Source of the DNA: Anaerolineae bacterium
GTDB taxonomy: Bacteria; Chloroflexota; Anaerolineae; Promineifilales; Promineifilaceae
Assembly: GCA_023382655.1 (NCBI GenBank)
Contig: JAHDWK010000013.1
Coordinates: forward strand, 62,001-126,000
Reading direction: 5' to 3'
DNA: 64,000 nt
Shown: positions 9,540 through 17,100 of the stretch, piece after piece
Layout of the letters: each line of letters opens with the position of its first letter
Position numbering within the stretch: the first letter of the stretch is position 1
Program-made: the position numbers and the translations under genes
Notes under the pieces: model-generated
Database searches by the model: none
What the model was told of the DNA's origin: nothing
The model's input: only the letters and a program-made list of their open reading frames with translations

Positions 9540-9841
9540 GACACATTTTCCCTTGGCCCGTATCTCTTAGCCTTTACCTTTGTGCCTGTTTCTGATAGTG
9601 CAAACTGCTCAAGTTCAGTTCATTGATAAAGGCAGACAATGGTTAATGGAAACGCTCATTGCTATCATTTCACCTATTTTACGCCACATTGGGGATCAAT
9701 ACGATTGTGGGGAGGAAAAAGTGGGGGCAGGTCTGGAGCGTTCTTACCTGCTAAAGTACGGAGTAAGGCGATGGGGAGACTAAGAGATTGACAAGCTGGC
9801 AACCTCTTAGTCTCGATAAAGGGGGGAAGTGTAAGGCGCAA
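9540..9841. other. intergenic region upstream of the kinase gene
   Basis: This 302-bp stretch holds no convincing gene. The kinase start at 9539 is preceded by an AAGGG-type ribosome site. A hairpin near 9776-9814 closes the upstream SET gene. A 67-codon plus-strand ORF (9580-9783) has no family resemblance and was not accepted. Confidence 0.5.
9776..9814 (-). terminator. hairpin after SET-domain gene
   Basis: Arms GAGACTAAGAG (9776-9786) and CTCTTAGTCTC (9804-9814) are perfectly complementary over 11 bp and lie 28 bp after the minus-strand stop at 9842. No long T-run follows, so termination is likely but not certain. Confidence 0.5.
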
Positions 9842-10414
9842 TCAGCGGCGCACGGCCGTGTGCCGCACTTCCACCTCTACTTCTTCCATCTGGCTCATAC
9901 GCTCCAGACGCATCCGGTCTATACGACGCTGCAAGTAGGGGGAGAAGTAGCCATCATATCTGGCCTGCAACTCGGGCCGCAGCCAATCATTGCCGGTAAT
10001 CTCGCCCCGGCAGGAGGGGGCGCCACAGCCACAGGTAAATTCACAATACGGGGTGCTGTCACTCATAGCATAATCGAAGCACAACTCTTCACCGGGCCAG
10101 ATGTCCCGAATCGTAATCAGCGTAATAGAACTACTGAGGCCGGCGTTTGGTTCACACGAGTGGTTGGCGTAGTCGCCTGGTTCTGGCTCGCGGACGGGCA
10201 CCTGGTACAGGTCGTCCTCAATCTGGATGCTGTGTTCTTGTTCACGGTCAGAAAGCTGGGCTAACTGTGCGCCTGTAACCACATCGCCGCCCCAGCATAC
10301 AACCAGTTCATCTTTGGCGATAAAGGTGTTGGCATATAATCCCCATGATCCTTTAGCCCGATTGGGGCGTGCTTCTAATTTGGGTGATACCCAGTGTGTG
10401 AATCGTTTTTCCAT
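9842..10414 (-). CDS. SET-domain protein (putative lysine methyltransferase)
   Basis: The 190 residues carry the SET signature: WGGDVVTG early, the AdoMet/knot motif NHSCEPN at about 86-92, the ELCFDYA motif near 112-118, and a post-SET cysteine cluster CGCGAPSCRG. The SET family transfers methyl groups from S-adenosylmethionine to lysine. Bacterial substrates are largely unknown and none can be inferred here. The start has a GGAG-type site 9 bp upstream. A deleted paralogue lies immediately upstream at 10553-10921. Confidence 0.88.
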   Translation of the reverse strand: MEKRFTHWVSPKLEARPNRAKGSWGLYANTFIAKDELVVCWGGDVVTGAQLAQLSDREQEHSIQIEDDLYQVPVREPEPGDYANHSCEPNAGLSSSITLITIRDIWPGEELCFDYAMSDSTPYCEFTCGCGAPSCRGEITGNDWLRPELQARYDGYFSPYLQRRIDRMRLERMSQMEEVEVEVRHTAVRR

Positions 10415-10552
10415 CTTTTTGTCTCCTGGTTTTTTTATCGTGGGGCGATTTGGAAAATCGCCCTACAACGCACAGTAATAAAAGGCTGCCACTGTTTCCA
10501 GGCGGCAACACAAAACAGCCAGGGGTCAGACCGGCTGCAAAAAGGATGCGGT

Positions 10553-10921
10553 TTATGACTGAATGGGGGTGGTGGAGGCACGGCCGTTAACGGCCGGCCG
10601 ACTCACAGTGAACTGCTTTTGTCGCCACCGGTCAATGCGCCTTTGCAGGTATGGCGAGAAATGGCCCGCATACCGTTTTTGCAAAGTGGGCAACCACCAG
10701 TACAGGTTTTCTTCAATTTGTAGGCTGTGGGTTTGGATAAACGCCGGATAGTGGGCTAATTGCTCCCCGGTTACAATTTCACCACCCCAGGTCGCTACCA
10801 CTTCACCGGCGGCAATGAGAGCGTTGGCCAATGCGGCGTAGCCTCCCTTTTCATCTACCGGGCGGGCGGACAGTTGGGGCGCTGTCCAGTGGGTTATGGA
10901 ACGGTAAGAGACGTCAGCCAT
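10553..10921 (-). pseudogene. SET-domain paralogue with in-frame deletion of the catalytic core
   Basis: The 122 residues align with the SET protein at 9842-10414 at both ends: WGGEIVTGEQL then HSLQIEENLY, and finally FSPYLQRRIDR. About 66 residues between them are missing, including NHSCEPN, the FDY motif and the post-SET cysteines. The frame is intact. The start at 10921 has a strong GGAGGTGA site and overlaps the stop of the small ORF 10914-11057. It cannot be an active SET methyltransferase by known rules. It could be a decaying duplicate or a retained binding module. Confidence 0.75.
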
Positions 10922-11057
10922 CGCGGTCACCTCCCATGGGGTTATACTCTTGCAAGTTGATCAGACGTTGCAAGGCCAGCGCAAACCGGTGTGCCCGGTT
11001 GAGCTTCAGGGGCATCAGGCTATTTAACGGGTAGTCAAAACTATTTTCGTCAGACAT
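10914..11057 (-). CDS. small ORF, 47 residues, coupled to truncated SET gene
   Basis: ATG at 11057 follows an AGGAAGGA ribosome site and the TGA at 10916-10914 overlaps the ATG of the next gene (ATGGCTGA arrangement). The peptide is basic and helical in its middle (LNRAHRFALALQRLIN) and matches no family I know. Coupling suggests it is translated. It may simply aid initiation of the downstream gene. Confidence 0.5.
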   Translation of the reverse strand: MSDENSFDYPLNSLMPLKLNRAHRFALALQRLINLQEYNPMGGDRDG

Positions 11058-11182
11058 ATATCCTTCCTTCGTAATCGGTAATCACTCTTTGGTTTACGGA
11101 TTACAGGTCAATTGACAAGTTGTCCGTATACTAATCAATTTCGTGCTAAATACAACAAATTGCCCAAACTGTAATCAACCGA

Positions 11183-12532
11183 TTACCGTTTTTCACCCAA
11201 CGTGCCCGACCAGGTCTCAAACGGCCGTCCCTTCCGTTCGTTCGGCTTAAAAAAGGCCAGAAAGGTCATCACTTTGAAGAAAACAAAACGGTCTGCGCGG
11301 GCACGGGCCAATTCGTGCGCAGCGTGCCAGGTGCCGGAGTTATAGTAAATCTGGTCGAATGATTCGTACCCCTCATAGACCTTATCCAGAGGCACAATTT
11401 CATAATGGTGGGTATGACCATAGATAATGTGGCGTGCCCACCGTTCTTTGAAGGCCGGCTCATTCAGCGCATGGCGCGCAAATGAAGATTCACCACCCCA
11501 CAACTTATCCTCGATGAAACGAATGACTTTGGAAGCCGTGCCCAGAGAGACATTGTCATATAACTTGAGCACAATCTCCAGCACATCTACGGCGTCAAAC
11601 GGCCGTACTGTATCCTTCTGGCGTACAAAATCGAGCTTGAGAAAAGCGTTAGCCAGTTCATCCCAAATCCCTTTTACCTGGTTCACCTGCCGTTTAGGAA
11701 TCTTCATGTTTTGCAGCATGGTATCAATCCACACAGGAACAAGGAGTGACGGCCGTACATTGGCCAATTCCTTCAGGTTATCCAACAGTTCTACCGGCAG
11801 TTCACTGCCCATGCGGGCACGCACTTCCTGAGGGAAAAGGTTGATCAGTTCTACCACAAAAGCATCGCCCAGTGTGGCGGCATTACGCCCCTGCTTCGCT
11901 TCGTAATTGAAGGGGTCAAAAATATCACCATGACGGGCAAAAACGCCGTGCGCCTTGTAGATGTTCATCAGCCAGGGAGATTGCGCCGGGTCATGGGGAT
12001 ACGGCCCGGCCGGGTTCGCCAACCCTAACGTCTGCGTCACCTGCTGCCGGATGGCTTCATATTCCGCGCCGGGCAAGTGGAAAAACCAGTCGTGGTTGCC
12101 AATGAGGTAATAGATGTTGGTGTGAACGGGAACTCGTTTACGGCCATCGTCGGGATCAGGAATCGTGATGGGCTGATCACTGCTCAACCCCTTCAATAGC
12201 TGAAATGCCAGGACATTGTGATCCAGAATTCCCTGAGTAATCTCCCGGATTTTGTTGATGAAGAGGGTGCTTTGGGGATCGTGCCACGGCCGCACATAAC
12301 CCGTTTGCCCCTTTTTCTGCTCCGTCCATTTGGTGGAACGGATAAAGTCAAATACATCCCCCAGCAGCAGCAGATCAAGACTTTTGATGGGTACATAACG
12401 GTCGTCAGGCTGGTGTGAAGCGTCACAAGCCAACTCTTGCAGCCGGGTGCGGAAATCTTCAAACGCCGCCGGCCCTATCGTGGTGCCGGTGGTACCATCG
12501 GTTAAATGCAAATCGCTGATAATGACAAGCAT
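11183..12532 (-). CDS. calcineurin-like metallophosphoesterase
   Basis: The 449 residues show the metallophosphoesterase metal-binding set: SDLHL (Asp7, His9), GDVFD, GNHDW, HGDIFD and GHTHH near the C-terminus. Such enzymes hydrolyse phosphomono- or diesters with two metal ions. The substrate is not evident. A large insert of mostly helical sequence separates the GNHD and GHTH motifs. I chose the ATG at 12532 because AGGAGG lies six bases before it. An upstream in-frame ATG at 12556 lacks such a site. Confidence 0.88.
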   Translation of the reverse strand: MLVIISDLHLTDGTTGTTIGPAAFEDFRTRLQELACDASHQPDDRYVPIKSLDLLLLGDVFDFIRSTKWTEQKKGQTGYVRPWHDPQSTLFINKIREITQGILDHNVLAFQLLKGLSSDQPITIPDPDDGRKRVPVHTNIYYLIGNHDWFFHLPGAEYEAIRQQVTQTLGLANPAGPYPHDPAQSPWLMNIYKAHGVFARHGDIFDPFNYEAKQGRNAATLGDAFVVELINLFPQEVRARMGSELPVELLDNLKELANVRPSLLVPVWIDTMLQNMKIPKRQVNQVKGIWDELANAFLKLDFVRQKDTVRPFDAVDVLEIVLKLYDNVSLGTASKVIRFIEDKLWGGESSFARHALNEPAFKERWARHIIYGHTHHYEIVPLDKVYEGYESFDQIYYNSGTWHAAHELARARADRFVFFKVMTFLAFFKPNERKGRPFETWSGTLGEKR

Positions 12533-12600
12533 GGGTTTCCTCCTGATAAGGGACAAATTTTAGCCAATGGCCTCATTGTAATACCAGGAGGAAAAAGAGC

Positions 12601-12647
12601 AAACCTGACAGTCTCAAGCACCCATCGGTTGCCGTCCTGTCAGGTTT
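12601..12647 (-). terminator. hairpin after SHOCT-repeat gene
   Basis: Arms AAACCTGACAG (12601-12611) and CTGTCAGGTTT (12637-12647) pair over 11 bp just after the minus-strand stop at 12654. This is the likely end of the DUF2089-repeat operon. Confidence 0.6.
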
Positions 12648-12653
12648 CGTTGA

Positions 12654-13742
12654 TCACCAGGATGGTTCCCCATGTATTTGCCAGGCGATCAACTGTTTGG
12701 CAGAAAAGTCATCGCCCCACGCTTCTTTAGCTTTGGCTGCCTGTTTGGCAGAGACGCCATGAATACGCATGTCAATCAACTGTGCCGGGGTCACATCAGG
12801 CAAAAAGGCCTGAATAGCGGCGGCAAAATCGGGGGAAACGCCATGAATACGCATCTGCATCAGCATATCCGCATCCAGCCCGGCAAAACCAAAGCCGCGC
12901 ATCTCTTTGATAAATTCGGCCGTGACGTTGTGGATGCTGAAAGCGACAATATCGTCCAGGCTCAGGTCGGTGTAACCCATTTGGTGCAACTGTTGTATGA
13001 AAGACGGCCGTACCCCATGAATGCCCAACTGCACAATCTGATCCACCGTGTACTCCTTAAAGCCCAATTTGCGCAGTTCGTGGATCATCTCTGGTCGGAT
13101 ATTGTGAATACCCAACTGCACCACGTCATCTATCGTCAGGTCAGTCAGCTCCAATTCGCGGATTTCGCGCACCAGCGCCGGACGCACGTTGTGAATGCCT
13201 AACTGCACCAGGTCATCCACCGTTAAGTCGCCTAGCTTTAATTCTTGCATCTCGCGCACAAATTCGGGGCGCACATGGTGAATGCCCAACTGCACCAGAT
13301 CATCCACATCAAAGTCAATCCCCAGATCACGTATGGCTTGCACGTAGTCGGGACGCACATGGTGAATGCTTAATTGCACCAGATCATCTACTGTCAAATC
13401 GGCAAAACCCAGGTCACGCAGTTGCCGCACATAGTCTGGCGAAACGTGATGGGTTTGCAGTTGGTGCAGTTCTTCGTGGCTCAAATCATCCAGCCCGGCT
13501 TCAGACATGGCCTGGGCATAGGCTTCGGTGACATGGTGACGGCCGTGACCCGGACGCATCGTTGGCACAGGGAGGCGCGGCATACGCGGCATTCGGGGCA
13601 TACGGGGCACGGCCGTCCCCCGCGCGCCAACCGGCGCAGCCTTCTCACTCACCGCCAACGCATCCAACAACTTGCTGGCCTCATCCGAGGTGATCTTCCC
13701 TTCCGCCAGCATCGTCAAAATCATCTTACGTTCATCGTTCAT
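12654..13742 (-). CDS. SHOCT-like domain protein with ten ~28-residue helical repeats
   Basis: The 362 residues begin with the short helical hairpin typical of SHOCT-like/LiaX-type N-termini (MNDERKMILTMLAEGKITSD). About ten repeats of 28-29 residues follow, each starting near a His-x-Val (HHVRP, HNVRP, HGVSP) and ending near DDLVQLGI. Similar repeats occur in the sensor tails of M56/BlaR1-type proteins (family knowledge). No signal peptide or membrane segment is seen. It lies downstream of a shorter paralogue and a DUF2089 regulator, probably in one operon. The function is unknown; a protein-binding scaffold is plausible. Confidence 0.8.
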   Translation of the reverse strand: MNDERKMILTMLAEGKITSDEASKLLDALAVSEKAAPVGARGTAVPRMPRMPRMPRLPVPTMRPGHGRHHVTEAYAQAMSEAGLDDLSHEELHQLQTHHVSPDYVRQLRDLGFADLTVDDLVQLSIHHVRPDYVQAIRDLGIDFDVDDLVQLGIHHVRPEFVREMQELKLGDLTVDDLVQLGIHNVRPALVREIRELELTDLTIDDVVQLGIHNIRPEMIHELRKLGFKEYTVDQIVQLGIHGVRPSFIQQLHQMGYTDLSLDDIVAFSIHNVTAEFIKEMRGFGFAGLDADMLMQMRIHGVSPDFAAAIQAFLPDVTPAQLIDMRIHGVSAKQAAKAKEAWGDDFSAKQLIAWQIHGEPSW

Positions 13743-13762
13743 TACATTTTCCCTCTATAATC

Positions 13763-13817
13763 GTTCGTAGTAGGCGATTTATCGCCGATAGATGGCGATA
13801 AATCGCCTACTACAAAC
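13763..13817. repeat. 55-bp palindromic element, copy 2
   Basis: Same length and arms as copies at 4125, 44878 and 52339. It occupies the gap between the two repeat-protein genes. Confidence 0.85.
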
Positions 13818-13819
13818 CA

Positions 13820-14506
13820 TTACCACAACCCATCCATCTCTTTCAGCAAATGAGGATCCATGTCCTCAAGTGCCATTTCCACAATATGCTCCCCCGAAAA
13901 ACCAGACAAATCCATCTCTTTCAGACTGCGAATAAAATCCGGGCTGACATCCCCCCTGGCCATCGCCACCATATGGTCGCCCGTTAGTCCCGGCACATCC
14001 AACCCCTCTAGCGCTCGAATAAAGTCCGGCGACACATCTTCAACCGCCATTTCCACAATATGCTCCCCCGTCAACCCCTTAACATTCAAACCATCCAACG
14101 CCTTGATGAAATCAGATGACACATCCTCACACCCCATCCGCACAACATGGTCGCCCGTCAGGCCGGGCAGGTCACATTTGGCTACCGCCCGAATAAAATC
14201 GGGTGACACATCGGCCAGCCCCATCGCCACAATATGCTCGCCGGTCAGCCCGGAAACATTGTGCAGTTCCTTCACCGCGCGCAGAAAATCCGGGGAGACG
14301 CCCTCCCGGCTGAGGGTGACGATGTGATCGGGGGATAGCAGGGGGTTACGGCCGTTGCCAGATTTCTGTTTAATGGGTGCGTCAGCGACCCAGGCGGTCT
14401 GTTGGGGCGCCGGCTCGCCCAATGCATCCAACAGCATTTCCGCCTCTTCAATGGTGATCTTGCCTTTGCTCACCATTTCCAAAATTTGGGTACGTTCTTC
14501 ATTCAT
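13820..14506 (-). CDS. SHOCT-like domain protein with six ~28-residue repeats
   Basis: The 228 residues start with the same SHOCT-like hairpin as the next gene (MNEERTQILEMVSKGKITIE). About six repeats follow with the core VSPDFIRAL and GLTGEHIVEM. The repeat register matches that of 12654-13742, but the His is replaced by acidic residues (EDVSPDF, ADVSPDF), so the pair has diverged in the repeat surface. It is flanked by DUF2089 upstream and the longer paralogue downstream. The protein looks soluble and no catalytic motif is seen. Confidence 0.8.
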   Translation of the reverse strand: MNEERTQILEMVSKGKITIEEAEMLLDALGEPAPQQTAWVADAPIKQKSGNGRNPLLSPDHIVTLSREGVSPDFLRAVKELHNVSGLTGEHIVAMGLADVSPDFIRAVAKCDLPGLTGDHVVRMGCEDVSSDFIKALDGLNVKGLTGEHIVEMAVEDVSPDFIRALEGLDVPGLTGDHMVAMARGDVSPDFIRSLKEMDLSGFSGEHIVEMALEDMDPHLLKEMDGLW

Positions 14507-14626
14507 AAGTTTTCTCCTTGCAGGGGGCAGCGACAGCCGGACGGCCGTTACTTGCCCATATTAATTTGCGAATAACCTGAGATTTACCGATTACGGAAAA
14601 CGGTTTACGGATTACGGTTTACCACC

Positions 14627-15022
14627 CTAACCCGGCTTCACAGCCCGCAACAAATCAGCCGCCGACGCCACGTCAATCTCGCCCCGATCGAGTTGGGCCA
14701 GAATTTCCTGTCGTCGGGTGGCACTATCGGTTTGTAACTCGGCCGGTTCCACGTTTTTCTTTTCCAGCCCCAACTGTTCGATAATTTCATTGATGCGGTT
14801 GCGAATGGCCCAATACGATTCACCCAATTCCCGCTCCATCTCCTTCACATTTCCCTTGTTTTTGATGAAGACTTCCAGGAAAACCAGATTCTCCGGTGAG
14901 AGTCTGGCAAAAATGGTGGGCTTAAATTCGCCGACGATACTGGTGCCACATTGTACGCAAGTTTGTTGGGTCACAATGAGTTCGCCAGCACAGGCAGGGC
15001 AATATTCCAGGAGTTTACGCAT
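14627..15022 (-). CDS. DUF2089 family zinc-ribbon regulator
   Basis: The 131 residues start with a zinc ribbon (CPAC about residue 8, CVQC about residue 22). A DUF2089 core follows with a helix-turn-helix-like stretch (ELGESYWAIRNRINEI) and a C-terminal SHOCT-like tail (EILAQLDRGEID). Start at 15022 is supported by AAGG five bases upstream, whereas an open frame to 15112 lacks a site. Family members are thought to bind DNA. The shared SHOCT-like tail ties it to the two repeat proteins. A strong promoter with paired direct repeats lies just upstream. Confidence 0.82.
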   Translation of the reverse strand: MRKLLEYCPACAGELIVTQQTCVQCGTSIVGEFKPTIFARLSPENLVFLEVFIKNKGNVKEMERELGESYWAIRNRINEIIEQLGLEKKNVEPAELQTDSATRRQEILAQLDRGEIDVASAADLLRAVKPG

Positions 15023-15080
15023 CTCTACCTTCTTCAAGACACATGTTTTCAATTTTGGTTGGTTTATCAAAGATGCGGAC

Positions 15081-15120
15081 ACTATACACAATAATTTTGG
15101 CGATGTCAACAATTATTTTG
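15081..15120 (-). promoter_or_regulatory. promoter and phased direct repeats of the DUF2089 operon
   Basis: On the minus strand TTGACA (15109-15104) and TATAGT (15086-15081) are 17 bp apart. Two 12-bp direct repeats, ACAATAATTTTG (15088-15099) and ACAATTATTTTG (15109-15120) on plus, are 21 bp apart, two helical turns. One lies in the spacer and the other at the -35. This fits an operator for a dimeric repressor, possibly DUF2089 itself. Confidence 0.65.
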
Positions 15121-15246
15121 ATGAATTATCAAAATTTTTGAAAATCGGCGCCAAAATTCCAAAAATGATTGCCATGATAAAAGGTGGACACATCGGGCTA
15201 TTCGGGGTAGACTGCGCGTTTGCTAGATGATTGTCTAATACATTAC

Positions 15247-15289
15247 CCTCCAACTTTGCGGAATTGCCAAAACTCCGGGAAGTTGGAGG
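15247..15289 (+). promoter_or_regulatory. leader hairpin before ABC exporter gene
   Basis: Arms CCTCCAACTT (15247-15256) and AAGTTGGAGG (15280-15289) pair over 10 bp, 14 bp before the ATG at 15304. The ribosome site AGGTAGG lies between hairpin and start. It could modulate translation. Confidence 0.45.
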
Positions 15290-15303
15290 CGCCCAGGTAG
15301 GTT

Positions 15304-17061
15304 ATGAAAAAGAACTCTGTTTATGGACGGTTATTGGGGTATTTACGGCCGTACTGGAAACAACTCCTCCTCACCTACAGCGCCATGATATTGGCTACCC
15401 TCTTCAATCTGGCCGTGCCCCAGATTATCAAACAAGCCATTGATGAAGGCTTGGCGGCGGGCAACGCCCAGGCGCTTTATGCGGCCGGCGGTGTCATTCT
15501 GGGCATTGCCTTGCTGCGCGGCATCCTCGGTTACGGGCAGCTCTTTTATGCGGAATGGCTCACCCACCGCGTCGCCTATGATTTACGCCGCCAGTTTTAC
15601 GACGCTGTGCAGCACCTCCCCTTTGCCTTCCACGACCAGGCACACACCGGCGACCTGATGAGCCGCGCTACCAGCGACATTGGCGAAACCGAACGTTTTG
15701 TGGGCATTGGGCTGGAAGGCCTCGTTTCCACTATTCTGCTGATGGTCGGGGTAGTGGTGGCTATGTTCTGGGAGTCGGCGCTGCTGGCCCTGCTGGCCCT
15801 GGGGCCATTAGTGGTCCTCATTGTTGCCGCGGTGCGTTTTGGCCGGGTAGTGGAGCCGATGTTCAAGCGTATTCAAGAGCAGATGGGCGTGTTGTCGGCG
15901 GTGATGCAGGAGAGCATGACCGGGATTCATGTGGTGAAGGCGTTTGCCCGCGAGCCACATGAACTGGCGAAATTCGACGCTTCAAACGAAGAATGGTTTG
16001 AAAAGCGGTATGGCCTCATCAAAACGTGGGCCAATAACTGGCCTTTTTTCACCTTTTTGGTGGCGTTAAGCATCTTTTTATTGCTCTGGTTTGGCGGGCC
16101 ACTGGCGCTGGATGGGACGATTACGGTGGGTACGCTCTTTGCCCTCATTTCTTATGTGTTGATGTTGGGGCAACCGGTGCAGCGGTTGGGGTTTCTGGTC
16201 AATCTGGCGGCGACCGCCGGGGCCAGTTCCAGCCGCATTTTTGAGATTATTGATAAGCCGACGGAGATTGTAGACAAATCTGAAGCGGCGTCGCTGGATG
16301 CGTGTGGGGGGGCGGTGACGTTTGAGCATGTGAGTTTTGCTTATGCCGGGGAGCGCGCCGTGCTGCGCGACATTTCGTTCCATGTAGAACCGGGGCAGCG
16401 TTTTGCCCTGATTGGGCCTACGGGTTCGGGTAAGTCTACCGTAACGAGCCTGATTCCCCGTTTTTATGATGTGAGCAACGGCCGTGTCCTCATTGACGGC
16501 CGTGACGTGCGTGACCTCCAAGTAAAATCCCTGCGCCGCCACTTTGGCATTGTGCTGCAAGAGCCGTTCATTTTCAGCTCCAGTATCGCCCAGAATATCG
16601 CTTACGGCCGTCCCGATGCCCCTCTGGAAGAGATTGTCGCCGCGGCCAAAGCGGCCCGTGCCCATGACTTCATCACCGGTTTTGCCGAGGGTTACGAGAC
16701 ACACGTGGGCGAACGGGGTGTCACCCTCAGCGGCGGGCAGCGGCAGCGTATTGCCATTGCCCGCGCCCTGCTGGTAGACCCGCGCATCCTCATTCTGGAT
16801 GACTCCACCAGCAGCGTGGATACAGAAACGGAGCATCTCATCCAGGAAGCGCTGCAAACGCTAATGACCGGGCGCACCACCTTCATCATTGCCCAGCGGC
16901 TGCTGACGCTGAAACATGCGGACTGCATCCTGGTGCTGGACAAGGGGCGCATTGTGCAGCGCGGTACCCACGACGAACTGCTGGCGCAAGATGGCCTCTA
17001 CCACCAGATTTATGATTTGCAGCTACGGGATCAAGAAGAGTTTACCGCGCTGGCGTTGTAA
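15304..17061 (+). CDS. ABC exporter half-transporter, degenerate ATPase site
   Basis: The 585 residues hold six membrane helices (about 1-320) and a nucleotide-binding domain. Walker A is GPTGSGKS (371-378) and the signature is LSGGQRQR. Walker B reads ILILDDSTSSVD, with Asp where the catalytic Glu normally stands. The H-loop His is replaced by Gln (IIAQRLL). Such changes mark the non-catalytic half of heterodimeric exporters (TM287/288, BmrCD type). The next gene supplies the complementary half. Substrate unknown; drug or lipid export is typical. Confidence 0.9.
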   Translation: MKKNSVYGRLLGYLRPYWKQLLLTYSAMILATLFNLAVPQIIKQAIDEGLAAGNAQALYAAGGVILGIALLRGILGYGQLFYAEWLTHRVAYDLRRQFYDAVQHLPFAFHDQAHTGDLMSRATSDIGETERFVGIGLEGLVSTILLMVGVVVAMFWESALLALLALGPLVVLIVAAVRFGRVVEPMFKRIQEQMGVLSAVMQESMTGIHVVKAFAREPHELAKFDASNEEWFEKRYGLIKTWANNWPFFTFLVALSIFLLLWFGGPLALDGTITVGTLFALISYVLMLGQPVQRLGFLVNLAATAGASSSRIFEIIDKPTEIVDKSEAASLDACGGAVTFEHVSFAYAGERAVLRDISFHVEPGQRFALIGPTGSGKSTVTSLIPRFYDVSNGRVLIDGRDVRDLQVKSLRRHFGIVLQEPFIFSSSIAQNIAYGRPDAPLEEIVAAAKAARAHDFITGFAEGYETHVGERGVTLSGGQRQRIAIARALLVDPRILILDDSTSSVDTETEHLIQEALQTLMTGRTTFIIAQRLLTLKHADCILVLDKGRIVQRGTHDELLAQDGLYHQIYDLQLRDQEEFTALAL

Positions 17062-17100
17062 CGCGATTTGGCAAATCGCATTACACAAGCAAAAAAAACT

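Noticed and set aside
9580-9783. 67-codon plus-strand ORF before the kinase gene
   Set aside because: No ribosome site, no family and a location in a promoter/terminator gap.
10553-10921. Assembly deletion rather than a real truncated SET gene
   Set aside because: The frame and ribosome site are intact and the flanks differ from the full-length copy, so a natural duplicate is more likely.
12654-14506. Repeats in the SHOCT proteins as a pentapeptide or leucine-rich repeat family
   Set aside because: The 28-29-residue period and the HxV...DDLV pattern do not match either family.
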